Both the position numbers and the translations under genes were made by a program. This document shows positions 49,582 through 59,516 of a DNA stretch of 64,000 bases, one piece after another. Source of the stretch: Crossiella sp. S99.2 (GTDB lineage Bacteria; Actinomycetota; Actinomycetes; Mycobacteriales; Pseudonocardiaceae); contig NZ_JALMDK010000001.1 in NCBI RefSeq assembly GCF_023094165.1, forward strand, positions 806,001 through 870,000, read 5' to 3'. Each line of letters begins with the position of its first letter. Positions within the stretch are counted from its first letter, which is position 1. The notes beneath the pieces are model-generated. The model made no database searches and was not told the DNA's origin. It was given only the letters and a program-made list of their open reading frames with translations.

Positions 49582-51213
49582 ATGCGGAAGGGACGCGCGC
49601 TGTCCTTGATCGCGCTGCCGATCGCGGCTTCGCTGGTCTTGACGGCCTGTGGCGGCGGTGGCGGGAGCCAGTCGGGCGGCAACGAGAACACCGAGGTGAG
49701 CATCTTCGGCACTGAGCCGGAGAACCCCTTGGTGCCCGGCAACACCACTGAGACCGGTGGCGGCAAGGTGGTGCAGGCGATCTTCACCGGTCTGGTGAAG
49801 TACTCGAACTCGTTCGAGGTCAAGAACGCGATGGCCGAGTCGATCGAGCTGACCAAGCCCGACCAGTACACGATCAAGCTCAAGCAGGGCTGGAAGTTCC
49901 ACGACGGCACCGATGTCAAGGCGAAGAACTTCATCGACGCCTGGAACTACACCGCCTACTCGCCCAACGGGCAGCAGTCGGCCAGCTTCTTCGAGCAGAT
50001 CAAGGGCTTCCGCGACGTCAACACCGTCGACCCGGATGGCGCCAACGGTCCGCAGAAGGCTCCTGAGCCCAAGGCCAAGGAGATGTCCGGCCTCAAGGCC
50101 GTCGACGACTACACCATCCAGGTGGACTTCACCGAGCCGCACGTGATCTTCAAGGTCAAGCTCGGCTACTCGGCCTACATGCCGCTGCCCGACGCCTTCT
50201 TCAAGGACCCGAAGGGCTTCGAGGCCAAGCCGATCGGCAACGGCCCGTTCAAGTTCATCTCCCGCACGCCCAAGCAGGACATCAAGCTTGAGCGTTACGA
50301 GGAGTACAAGGGCGACGACAAGCCGAAGATCAAGAAGGTCAAGGTCGCCATCTACACCGGCACCGAGGCCGCCTACGCCGCGGTGAAGGGGAACCAGCTC
50401 GACTTCCTCGACACCATCCCGCCGTCGGGCCTGGCAGGCAACCTCTGGAAGACCGACCTGAAGGGCCGCTCCCAGTCCTTCCAGGGTCTGTCCGTCCAGA
50501 TCCTGAACTTCCCGCTGTACGACAAGAAGTACCAGAACGCGGACTTCCGCAAGGCGATCTCCATGGCGATCAACCGCAAGGAGATCACCGAGAAGATCTT
50601 CGAGGGCTCCCGTAAGCCCACCGACGGCTACGCGGTCGACGGTGTGACCGGCTGGTCCCCCGGCGGTTGTGGCGAGCTGTGCACCTACAACCCGACCGAG
50701 GCCAAGAAGCTGTTCGACAAGAGCGGCTTCACCGGCAAGCTGGAGATCACCTCCAACGCCGACGGCGGGCACAAGGAGTGGATCGAGGCCGCCTGTGGCC
50801 AGATCAAGAACGCACTGGGCCTGGAGTGCAACTTCGCGCCGGTCGCCACCTTCGGCGAGATCCGGAAGAAGATCAACGCGCACGAGATGACCCAGGTCTA
50901 CCGCGGTGGCTGGCTGGCCGACTACCCGTCGGTGGAGAACTTCCTCAACCCGCTGTACCGCACCGGTGGCTCCTCCAACGACGGTGGCTACTCCAGCCCG
51001 GCCGTTGACGCGAAGCTGGCCGAGGCGGACCGCGCCGGCACCGAGGCGGAGAGCTACAAGCTTTACCACGAGGCCGAGAAGCTGATCGCCAACGACATGC
51101 CCGCCATCCCGCTGTGGAGCACTCCCAGCCAGGCCGGCTGGTCGAACCGGCTGAAGAACGCGACCATGAGCGCGTACCGCGAACTCGACCTGTCCACGGT
51201 CGAGGTTGCCTGA
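49582..51213 (+). CDS. Oligopeptide ABC transporter substrate-binding lipoprotein
   Basis: This 543-residue SBP_bac_5 family lipoprotein has the lipobox LTAC (Cys23). It starts at ATG 49582 behind GGAGGAC. Family segments include WKFHDGTDVKAKNFIDAWNY, PIGNGPFKF, the RKAISMAINR helix and AIPLWSTP near the end. It captures peptides for the DppBCDF-type permease encoded next. A stable hairpin follows its stop, which may raise its message relative to the permease genes. Confidence 0.94.
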   Translation: MRKGRALSLIALPIAASLVLTACGGGGGSQSGGNENTEVSIFGTEPENPLVPGNTTETGGGKVVQAIFTGLVKYSNSFEVKNAMAESIELTKPDQYTIKLKQGWKFHDGTDVKAKNFIDAWNYTAYSPNGQQSASFFEQIKGFRDVNTVDPDGANGPQKAPEPKAKEMSGLKAVDDYTIQVDFTEPHVIFKVKLGYSAYMPLPDAFFKDPKGFEAKPIGNGPFKFISRTPKQDIKLERYEEYKGDDKPKIKKVKVAIYTGTEAAYAAVKGNQLDFLDTIPPSGLAGNLWKTDLKGRSQSFQGLSVQILNFPLYDKKYQNADFRKAISMAINRKEITEKIFEGSRKPTDGYAVDGVTGWSPGGCGELCTYNPTEAKKLFDKSGFTGKLEITSNADGGHKEWIEAACGQIKNALGLECNFAPVATFGEIRKKINAHEMTQVYRGGWLADYPSVENFLNPLYRTGGSSNDGGYSSPAVDAKLAEADRAGTEAESYKLYHEAEKLIANDMPAIPLWSTPSQAGWSNRLKNATMSAYRELDLSTVEVA

Positions 51214-51226
51214 TCATTAGCAACGA

Positions 51227-51258
51227 GGGGCTGGCCCACAACGTCGTGGGCCAGCCCC
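51227..51258 (+). other. Intercistronic hairpin between binding protein and permease genes
   Basis: GGGGCTGGCCCAC (51227-51239) and GTGGGCCAGCCCC (51246-51258) pair perfectly over 13 bp with a 6-base loop. No U-run follows. It is well placed for partial termination or for protecting the upstream message. Confidence 0.7.
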
Positions 51259-51284
51259 TGTCGCGGTAGAAGGAGTTCGCTTCC

Positions 51285-52211
51285 ATGGGCCGCTATGTCA
51301 TTCGGCGCCTGCTACAACTCATTCCCGTCTTCCTCGGCACCACGTTCCTGATCTACGTGCTGGTCTGGACACTCCCGGGTGATCCCTTCGCCAGCATGTG
51401 CGGTGAGCGTCGGTGCCCAGACGCGTTCGTCGCGGTGATGACGGAGAAGTTCAACCTCAACGACAACATCCTCATCCAGTACTTCAAGTACCTCGGCGGC
51501 CTGCTCCAAGGCGACTTCGGGGAGACCTTCAACGGCACCTCGGTCGGCGAGCTGATCTCGCTGCGGTATCCGGTCTCGGTCAAGCTCGCGCTGGTCGCGG
51601 TGCTGATCGAAGCCGTCATCGGCGTCATCGCCGGTGTGCTGACCGGTCTGCGCGGCCGGGGCTTCCTGGACAACCTGGTCCTGGTCTCCACCCTGTTCCT
51701 GATCTCCCTGCCCACCTTCGTCACCGGCTTCGTGCTGCAGCAGGTGCTCGGGTTCCAACTGGAGATAATCCCGACGGTGGTGTCGGACGATCCGACGTTC
51801 GTCGAGCTACTGGTGCCGGGCTTCGTGCTCGGCAGTCTCTCGATGGCGTACGTGACCAGACTGACCCGCACCTCCATCGCGGAGAACAAGCGCGCCGACT
51901 ACGTCCGCACCGCGGTGGCCAAGGGCCTGCCGCAGAGCCGGGTGGTCGGGGTGCACCTGCTCCGCAACTCGGTGATCCCGGTGATCACCTTCCTCGGCAC
52001 CGACCTGGGTTCGCTGATGGGCGGCGCCATCGTCACCGAGGGCATCTTCGGCATCCGCGGGATCGGCGGTCTGGTCTACGAGTCGATTCTCCAGAAGGAG
52101 GGCATCACCGTCACCGGTGTCGTCGTGCTCCTGGTGATCGTCTTCCTGATCGTCAACCTGTTCGTCGACCTGCTCTACGCCGTGCTGGACCCGAGGATCC
52201 GTTATGACTGA
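51285..52211 (+). CDS. Oligopeptide ABC transporter permease (DppB/OppB type)
   Basis: The 308-residue inner-membrane protein has six hydrophobic helices. The N-terminal YVIRRLLQLIPVFLGTTFLI is typical of OppB/DppB, and the EAA loop reads YVRTAVAKGLPQSRVVGVHL. GAAGGAG precedes the ATG. Its 3' end overlaps the next permease gene by 8 bases. Confidence 0.94.
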   Translation: MGRYVIRRLLQLIPVFLGTTFLIYVLVWTLPGDPFASMCGERRCPDAFVAVMTEKFNLNDNILIQYFKYLGGLLQGDFGETFNGTSVGELISLRYPVSVKLALVAVLIEAVIGVIAGVLTGLRGRGFLDNLVLVSTLFLISLPTFVTGFVLQQVLGFQLEIIPTVVSDDPTFVELLVPGFVLGSLSMAYVTRLTRTSIAENKRADYVRTAVAKGLPQSRVVGVHLLRNSVIPVITFLGTDLGSLMGGAIVTEGIFGIRGIGGLVYESILQKEGITVTGVVVLLVIVFLIVNLFVDLLYAVLDPRIRYD

Positions 52212-53163
52212 CCCGTCTGCTGCCGCCGCCGGCTCCACCATCGAAGCGCACCAGATGGTGTCGGACGCCGAGCACGCTTCCACCACACAGGACAAGCCCC
52301 GCAGTCTCTGGTCTGACGCGTGGGGAGACCTGCGCCGCAGGCCCTTGTTCATCATCTCGGCCACGGTGATCCTGTTCTTGCTCATCGTGGCCGCCTTCCC
52401 CTGGCTGTTCACCTCGGTGGACCCGGACGCGGGCGATCTCCAGCGCTCCAGGGTCGCGCCCTCGGCGCAAGCCTGGTTCGGCTACGACACCCAGGGCAAG
52501 GACATTTTCGCCAGGGTCGTCTACGGCACCCGGTGGTCGATCCTGGTCGGCGTGATGTCCACCCTGGTCACCGTGCTCATCGGCGGGATCATGGGCTTGC
52601 TCAGCGGCTTCTTCGGCGGCTGGGTGGACGCGATCCTGTCCCGGGTGGCCGATGTCTTCTTCGGCCTGCCGTTCGTGCTCGGCGCGATCGTGATCCTCTC
52701 CGCCTTCCTCTCCGGCGGTGGTTCGCCCGGCGCGTTCACCATCGTCAGCCTGGTGGTGCTCTCCATCGCGCTGCTGTCCTGGCCGGTGGCCATGCGGATC
52801 ATGAGATCGGCCGCGATCACGGTGAAGCAGCAGGACTTCGTGAAGGCCGCGCGTGCCCTCGGGGCCAGCAACAGCCGGATCATCGTCAAGCACCTGCTGC
52901 CGAACTGCCTGGCGCCCGTGCTGGTCTACGGCACCATCGCGCTGGGCGCGTTCATCGGCGCCGAGGCCACGCTGTCGTTCCTGGGCCTCGGCCTGCGGGC
53001 GCCCGCGGTGTCCTGGGGCGTGATGATCGCGGACGCGCGGGACTACATCCGGATCGCGCCGCACCTGCTGTACTTCCCCGCCGGTTTCCTGGTGATCACC
53101 GTGCTCGCCTTCGTGATGCTGGGCGACGCGGTCCGGGAAGCACTCGACCCCAAGCTTCGTTAG
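52204..53163 (+). CDS. Oligopeptide ABC transporter permease (DppC/OppC type)
   Basis: The 319-residue permease has a 35-residue cytosolic N-terminus, then six helices. The conserved GYDTQGKDIFARVVYG motif, the EAA loop (FVKAARALGASNSRIIVKHL) and ATLSFLGLGLRAP identify the OppC/DppC family. It pairs with the upstream DppB-type permease. Confidence 0.94.
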   Translation: MTDPSAAAAGSTIEAHQMVSDAEHASTTQDKPRSLWSDAWGDLRRRPLFIISATVILFLLIVAAFPWLFTSVDPDAGDLQRSRVAPSAQAWFGYDTQGKDIFARVVYGTRWSILVGVMSTLVTVLIGGIMGLLSGFFGGWVDAILSRVADVFFGLPFVLGAIVILSAFLSGGGSPGAFTIVSLVVLSIALLSWPVAMRIMRSAAITVKQQDFVKAARALGASNSRIIVKHLLPNCLAPVLVYGTIALGAFIGAEATLSFLGLGLRAPAVSWGVMIADARDYIRIAPHLLYFPAGFLVITVLAFVMLGDAVREALDPKLR

Positions 53164-53176
53164 GAGGCAGTTCACA

Positions 53177-54203
53177 GTGTCGCAGAACGAGTCCACTGTG
53201 GACCCGATCGCCGGCCGCACGGCCGACGGCGAACCCCTGCTGGTGGTCGAGGACCTGCACGTGGAGTTCCGCACCAGGGACGGCGTGGCCAAGGTCCTCA
53301 ACGGCGTCAGCTATCAGCTCGACGCCGGTGAGACCCTCGCCGTGCTCGGCGAGTCCGGGTCCGGCAAGTCCGTCACCGCCCAGACCATCATGGGCATCCT
53401 GGACATCCCGCCGGGTCACATCTCCCAGGGGTCCATCCGCTACCACGGCGAGGACCTGCTCACGGCCAGCGACGAACGTCGTCGCGAGGTCAGGGGCAGC
53501 GGGATCGCGATGATCTTCCAGGACGCGCTCTCCGCGCTGAACCCGGTCTTCACCGTCGGGTTCCAGATCGAAGAGCAGCTCCGGGTGCGCAACGGGATGA
53601 GCAAGAAGGACGCCCGCAAGCGCGCGATCGAGCTGCTGGACCTGGTCAAGATCCCCAACCCCCAGGGCCGGGTCAAGCAGTACCCGCACGAGTTCTCCGG
53701 CGGTATGCGGCAGCGCGCGATGATCGCGATGTCGCTGGCGCTGGACCCCGAGGTGCTGATCGCGGACGAGCCGACCACCGCGCTGGACGTCACCGTGCAG
53801 GCCCAGATCATGGACCTGCTGCACGAGATCCAGCGCGAGCGGAACATGGGCATGATCCTGATCACCCACGACCTGGGCGTGGTCGCCGAGGTCGCGGACC
53901 GGATCGCGGTCATGTACGCGGGCCGGATCGTGGAGAAGGCGGACGCCTCCTCGCTGTACAAGCAGCCGGGGCACCCGTACACGCTGGCCCTGCTCGACTC
54001 GCTGCCCCGGCTGGACCAGAAGGGCACCGCGCTCAACACCATCAAGGGACTGCCGCCGAACCTGATGCGGGTGCCCCCTGGCTGCCCGTTCCACCCGCGC
54101 TGCCCGCGGGCGCAGGACATCTGTTCGCAGTCGGTCCCGGTGCAGGTCCCGCTCGGTCTCGGCCGGGTCAGCGCCTGCCACTTCGCGGAGGAGGTGGTCA
54201 GCG

Positions 54204-54211
<8 letters not shown>
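53177..54211 (+). CDS. Oligopeptide ABC transporter ATP-binding protein (DppD/OppD type)
   Basis: The 344-residue ATPase starts at GTG 53177 behind AGGAGG. It has [11 protein letters not shown] (Walker A), the signature [17 protein letters not shown] and [11 protein letters not shown]. The C-terminal oligopeptide-transporter extension has [17 protein letters not shown], whose cysteines can hold an iron-sulfur cluster in related proteins. It overlaps the next gene by 8 bases. Confidence 0.94.
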
Positions 54212-55223
<1,012 letters not shown>

Positions 55224-55236
55224 TCGTCTGATGTGG

Positions 55237-55280
55237 ACAGTGGCGGGGCACGGGGATTTCCGTGCCCCGCCACTGTTTTT
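55237..55280 (+). terminator. Strong intrinsic terminator after the peptide transporter operon
   Basis: Seventeen-base arms at 55237-55253 and 55260-55276 pair perfectly around a 6-base loop and run into TTTTT (55276-55280). It may also act for the convergent peptidase gene, whose stop is at the T-run. Confidence 0.93.
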
Positions 55281-56788
55281 CAGTCCCTCGGCACCGAGTC
55301 GCGGATGAACTGGGCCAGGTCGGCGGACTGCTGGACCCGGCTCGGCTCGTGCACGTACATCATGTGCCCCGCCGGGTAGTAGCGGGTCTCGATGTTGGCG
55401 GCCAGCTCGTCCGGCACGGCCAGGTGGGCCAGCACGTGCTCGGAGGCGAAGTAGGGCGTGGCCCCGTCGTGGTAACCGCAGGCCACGTGCACCTTGAGGT
55501 GGTGGTTGGCCCGCATCGCCTCGGCCAGCCGCCCGGCCGCGTTCACGTGCGCGCCCTCGAACTCCTTGTAGGACCAGGGATGCACGTTGCCGGTGAGGAT
55601 CTCGTAGGGCAGATCGTTGGCGTAGCCCAGTTCGGCCCGCACGTACTGGTTGAGCGCGGCCGAGTACGGGCCCAGGATGGCCGAGTAGGACGGGTCCTCG
55701 GCGAAGTGCTCGGCGCCGGAATCCGCGTCGTGGCCGGAGAACCGGCCGTCCAGCCGGCCGGCCACCCGGCGTTCCGGGCGCAGCAGTTCGGCGAAGAAAC
55801 GCAGGTGCTCGATGCGCAGCCGCACCCGGTCCACGTAGTCCTCGGTGAGCCCGGTCAGCCGGGCCAGCCTGGCCACCGCGGTGGCCCGTTCCGCGGCGGT
55901 GAGCCGGTTCCCGCGGGCCAGCGCCCACGGGTAGTCCCGTTCGGCGTACTCCTCGGCCTCGGCGAGCACCTCGGCCAGCGGCCGGTCGCCGTGCCGGCCG
56001 TGGTGGTGCGCGATGGCCGCGTAGGTGGGCAGGAACAGCGGGTAGGGCAGGTCGTTGTCCTCGGTGAACCGGATGGTGCCCATGTCCAGCACCGCGGAGA
56101 TCAGCATCAGCCCGTTGAGGTACATCCCGTGCCGGGACTGCAGGTGCTGGGCCAGCCCGGCCGCGCGCAGCGTGCCGTAGGACTCACCGGCCAGGAACTT
56201 CGGCGAACCCCAGCGCCCGTTGCGCGAGGTCCACAGCCGGATCATCTCGCCGACGGACTCCAGATCCCCGGTGTAGCCGTGGTAATCCCCGGGCTTCTCG
56301 CCCTGCACCGCCCGCGAGTACCCGGTGGAGACCGGGTCGATGAAGACCAGATCACTGTGCGCCAGCAGGGTTTCCGGGTTGTCGGCCAGCCGGTAGGGCG
56401 GCGGCGCCAGCGCGCCCGCGTCGCCGGTGAGCACCCGGCGCGGACCGAGCAGGCCCAGGTGCAGCCACACGCTGGAGGAGCCGGGCCCGCCGTTGAAGGC
56501 GAAGGTCACCGGCCGGGTGGCCGGATCGGCCTCGTCCAGGGTGTAGGCGGTCACGAAGACCTCGGCCTTGGCCGTGTGCCCGCTGAACGTGCCGTCGGTG
56601 TGCACCTCCTGGCGGAGGACTATCCGGCCGGTGGTGGCCGTGTAGGAGAGGGTCCGCTCACCGGTGGAAAGCTCGTGGTGCGTGGTGACCAGGTCGTCGA
56701 CCGGCTCCGGCCGTGGGACGACCGCCCCGTCGCGCTCCCCGGTTCCCCGCGCCGACTCGCCGTCGACCGGCGTGTCCGTGACTGCCAT
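55280..56788 (-). CDS. Peptidase S10 family serine carboxypeptidase-like protein
   Basis: The 502-residue product has the S10 signatures: FNGGPGSSSVWLH (oxyanion, 98-110), GESYGT with the catalytic Ser203, an Asp in ACGYHDGATP and a His in YPAGHMMY near the C-terminus. There is no signal peptide, so this is a cytosolic bacterial S10 enzyme. The peptide transporter next door suggests that it may trim imported peptides, although the genes are convergent and not co-transcribed. Confidence 0.9.
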   Translation of the reverse strand: MAVTDTPVDGESARGTGERDGAVVPRPEPVDDLVTTHHELSTGERTLSYTATTGRIVLRQEVHTDGTFSGHTAKAEVFVTAYTLDEADPATRPVTFAFNGGPGSSSVWLHLGLLGPRRVLTGDAGALAPPPYRLADNPETLLAHSDLVFIDPVSTGYSRAVQGEKPGDYHGYTGDLESVGEMIRLWTSRNGRWGSPKFLAGESYGTLRAAGLAQHLQSRHGMYLNGLMLISAVLDMGTIRFTEDNDLPYPLFLPTYAAIAHHHGRHGDRPLAEVLAEAEEYAERDYPWALARGNRLTAAERATAVARLARLTGLTEDYVDRVRLRIEHLRFFAELLRPERRVAGRLDGRFSGHDADSGAEHFAEDPSYSAILGPYSAALNQYVRAELGYANDLPYEILTGNVHPWSYKEFEGAHVNAAGRLAEAMRANHHLKVHVACGYHDGATPYFASEHVLAHLAVPDELAANIETRYYPAGHMMYVHEPSRVQQSADLAQFIRDSVPRD

Positions 56789-56877
56789 GTGCGCACCCTA
56801 GACGGCGATTACCGCACAGAAGGCACAACCCGACAACTGTGTTCAACACTTGGATAACACCGCCCCCAGGAGCCGCC

Positions 56878-57585
56878 GTGCCCACCCTGACCGACCTTGA
56901 CCACGAGGTCATCCACTGCCGCCGCTGCCCGCGCCTGGTCGCCTGGCGGGAGGAGGTGGCCACGGTCAAACGCGCCGCCTTCCGCGATCAGACCTACTGG
57001 GCCCGCCCGGTCCCCGGCTTCGGCCCACCGGACGCGGCGATCTCCCTGGTCGGCCTGGCCCCCGCCGCGCACGGCGCCAACCGCACCGGCCGGATGTTCA
57101 CCGGCGACCCCTCCGGCGACTTCCTCTACCAGGCCCTGCACGCCACCGGCCTGTCCTCCAGCCCGATCTCGCGCGCCCACGACGACGGCCTGGAACTGCA
57201 CGGCCTCCGGATGACCGCCCCGGTCCGCTGCGCCCCACCGGAGAACAAACCCACCCCCACCGAACGCGACAACTGCCGCCCCTGGCTGACCACCGAACTC
57301 ACTCTGCTCCGCCCCACCCTGCGCGCCGTGGTGGTGCTGGGCGCCTTCGGCTGGCAGGCCCTGCTCCCGGTGCTGGCCAGCGCGGGCTGGCGGATCCCGA
57401 GGCCCCGCCCCAAGTTCGGCCACGGCGTGCAGGTGGACCTGGCCGGCCCGGGCGACACGGTGCTGCACCTGCTGGGCTGCTATCACGTCTCCCCGCACAA
57501 CACCTACACCGGCCGCCTGACCCAGGCGATGCTGCGAGAGGTGCTGACCAGGGCGAAATCCCTGGCCGGACTGAGTTGCCCCTAG
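56878..57585 (+). CDS. Uracil-DNA glycosylase, family 5 (UdgB-like)
   Basis: The 235-residue enzyme starts at GTG 56878 behind AGGAG. Four cysteines (C14, C17, C118, C133) are placed as in the iron-sulfur families 4 and 5. The active-site region is GLAPAAHGANRTGRMFTGD, and the C-terminal motif is HVSPHNTYTG. The GLAPAAHG form rather than GEAPG points to family 5, which removes uracil and other deaminated bases. The downstream module's promoter starts inside its last codons. Confidence 0.9.
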   Translation: MPTLTDLDHEVIHCRRCPRLVAWREEVATVKRAAFRDQTYWARPVPGFGPPDAAISLVGLAPAAHGANRTGRMFTGDPSGDFLYQALHATGLSSSPISRAHDDGLELHGLRMTAPVRCAPPENKPTPTERDNCRPWLTTELTLLRPTLRAVVVLGAFGWQALLPVLASAGWRIPRPRPKFGHGVQVDLAGPGDTVLHLLGCYHVSPHNTYTGRLTQAMLREVLTRAKSLAGLSCP

Positions 57586-57604
57586 CTGTTCCGCGTTCTA
57601 ACCT
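57576..57604 (+). promoter_or_regulatory. Promoter of the AbiE-like module
   Basis: TTGCCC (57576-57581) and TAACCT (57599-57604) are exactly 17 bases apart. TAACCT ends 7 bases before GTG 57612, which makes the message leaderless. The operator array overlaps this promoter. Confidence 0.6.
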
Positions 57605-57642
57605 GTTCCACGTGACGCGGAACAGCGCAGAACGCGGAACAG
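57586..57642. promoter_or_regulatory. Nested inverted-repeat operator over the AbiE-like promoter and start codon
   Basis: CTGTTCCGCGTTCT (57586-57599) has an exact reverse complement at 57629-57642. Nested inside, CTGTTCC (57603-57609) has its complement GGAACAG at 57619-57625. The same half-site therefore occurs four times around the -10 box and GTG 57612. AbiEi-type antitoxins repress their own promoters by binding inverted repeats, so autorepression is the natural reading. Confidence 0.75.
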
Positions 57643-58691
57643 TGCCGCCGCACCAGTTTGCGGAGGCACTGGTCAGCGTGCTGCGCGCGACCCTGCCCAA
57701 CTCCTGGCTCGTCACGACCGAGCCGGACTCCCGCCACGACTTCACGGTTCGTGGCCTCGCGCCGGACGGGACAACCGCCGTGTTCGCGGTGCAGGTGAAG
57801 AACCGGATCGAGCCCAGGGACGTGTCCCGGATCGCCGCGGCTGCTCGGGACCGTCGCTCGGGCGCCCTCGTCATGGCAAGTCCCTTCGTCTCGCCCATGA
57901 CGCGGCGACGGCTGGCCGAGGAAGGGATCGGCTGGTTCGACCTCATGGGCAACCTCCGGCTCATGATCGATCGGCCGAGTGTGTTCATCGACCGCCAGGG
58001 AGCCGACAGGGGACCGGAACGAGACCCGGCCGACCGCAGACTGAAGTCCCTCCGCGGCGCCGGATCGGCCAGGGTCGTGCTCGACCTCTGCGCGGAGGCA
58101 CTGCCGATCGGTGTGCGCGAGCTGGCCGAACGAGCCGAGGTGGGACCAGCGACCAGTGCGCGGGTGCTGGAGTTGCTCGCCAGGGAGGCGGTGCTCGACC
58201 GGGGGGCACAGGGCCAGGTCACCGCCGTGCGGAAACAGGCACTGATCCGTCGCTGGATCCAGGACTACGGCCTGACCCGCTCGAACGCGCTGTCCGCGGT
58301 GATTGATCCACGCGGCATTGGCAATGTGCTGGACAAGCTCCGCGAAAGTCGGCAACGGTACGTGATCACGGGCTCGGCGGCGGCGCACGCCTATCTCCCA
58401 TCGGGTGTTGTTCCGGTGGCCCCGCTCATGACCCTGGTGGTCTATGCCGAGAACCCAGCGGTGTTGATGCGCGCCGCCAGCCTGCGAGAAACGAGCCGGG
58501 GAGCCAACATGCTGCTCGGCAGTCCCTTCGACGACCTCGTGTACGCCAGGTCCCGCACCGTCGACGGCCTGGCCTACGCCGACCCGGCGCAGGTCGTCGC
58601 CGACCTGCTCACCGGCCCGGGACGGGCGCCGGAGGAGGCGGAACAATTGCTGGCGACCCTTGCCGCCGAGGACGCGAGCTGGGCCGCGTGA
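57612..58691 (+). CDS. AbiEi-like antitoxin/regulator with PD-(D/E)XK-like N-terminal domain
   Basis: The 359-residue protein has three parts. Residues about 10-130 resemble a PD-(D/E)XK nuclease fold (HDFTV, then VFAVQVKNR, and RRLAEEGIGWFDLMGNLRL). Residues about 140-210 form a winged helix-turn-helix (IGVRELAERAEVGPATSARV). The C-terminal part resembles AbiEi (VITGSAAAHAYLP). The usual nuclease Glu is a Gln (QVK), so activity is uncertain. Its stop overlaps the start of the nucleotidyltransferase gene (GTGA). The pair looks like a type IV toxin-antitoxin module in which this protein is the antitoxin and repressor. Confidence 0.7.
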   Translation: MTRNSAERGTVPPHQFAEALVSVLRATLPNSWLVTTEPDSRHDFTVRGLAPDGTTAVFAVQVKNRIEPRDVSRIAAAARDRRSGALVMASPFVSPMTRRRLAEEGIGWFDLMGNLRLMIDRPSVFIDRQGADRGPERDPADRRLKSLRGAGSARVVLDLCAEALPIGVRELAERAEVGPATSARVLELLAREAVLDRGAQGQVTAVRKQALIRRWIQDYGLTRSNALSAVIDPRGIGNVLDKLRESRQRYVITGSAAAHAYLPSGVVPVAPLMTLVVYAENPAVLMRAASLRETSRGANMLLGSPFDDLVYARSRTVDGLAYADPAQVVADLLTGPGRAPEEAEQLLATLAAEDASWAA

Positions 58692-59500
58692 TCGCCCCGG
58701 AGTACGTCGCCGCCAGGGCGGTCCTCCTGGACGCGCTGGCGGCGTTGCGGGACCACCTGCCCGCGATCGTCCTGGTCGGCGCGCAGGCGGTGTACCTGCA
58801 CACCGGGGCAGCCGACCTGGTCACCGCCCCGATGACCACCGACGCCGACATCGCCCTCGCCCCTGGCAGTCTTCGGGATGAGCCGAAACTGGAGGACGCG
58901 TTGCGTGCGGCCGGGTTTGTGGCCGGCGCCAACCCGGGCAGCTGGCGCGGGCGTGGCGATGTGGCCATCGACCTCATGGTCCCGGAGGCACTCAGCGGTG
59001 CCCCCAGTCGTCGACGGGCGCATATCCCCGGCCACGGCAGCAACGCGGCCCGTCGCACCCACGGCCTGGAACCAGCGCTGGTGGACAACGAGATCCACGA
59101 GCTGAGCGCGCTGGATCCGGCTGATCCGCGGCAGTGCCGGCTCAGCGTCGCCGGTCCGGTCGCTTTGCTGGTGGCCAAGATCATCAAGATCGACGAGCGC
59201 CGTGCGCAACCGCCGCACCGGCAGAAGGCGAAGGACGGGCTGGATGTGCTCCGGTTGCTCCGGGTGCTCGACCCGGCCGAGACCGCTGGTCGCCTGCGTG
59301 AACTGGAGGCTGATGGGCTGGCCGGACCTGTCATTCGCAGTGCGATCACGGCGCTGCGGCAGCACGGCGCCGACCGGGACGGTCCGATCGCGACCCTGGC
59401 CGCCACCGCGGTCGTCGGCCTGGATGACGAGGAGGTGACCCGGGAGTCCACGGCGATCCTGATCGAGGACCTCCTCGGGCAGTACGCACTCGCACCATGA
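58688..59500 (+). CDS. Nucleotidyltransferase-like protein (AbiEii/MNT superfamily candidate)
   Basis: The 270-residue product is translationally coupled to the upstream gene. The N-terminal region has LVGAQAVYLHTG followed by TTDADIAL, which fits the G-x-x-A plus D-x-D metal site of minimal nucleotidyltransferases. A later RGDVAIDLMVP could supply the third carboxylate. The C-terminal half is helical (LLVAKIIKIDERR is like the AbiEii KxxR region). AbiEii toxins pyrimidinylate tRNAs; whether this one does is unknown. Confidence 0.68.
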   Translation: MIAPEYVAARAVLLDALAALRDHLPAIVLVGAQAVYLHTGAADLVTAPMTTDADIALAPGSLRDEPKLEDALRAAGFVAGANPGSWRGRGDVAIDLMVPEALSGAPSRRRAHIPGHGSNAARRTHGLEPALVDNEIHELSALDPADPRQCRLSVAGPVALLVAKIIKIDERRAQPPHRQKAKDGLDVLRLLRVLDPAETAGRLRELEADGLAGPVIRSAITALRQHGADRDGPIATLAATAVVGLDDEEVTRESTAILIEDLLGQYALAP

Positions 59501-59516
59501 CCGCGCCCGTCCTGCC

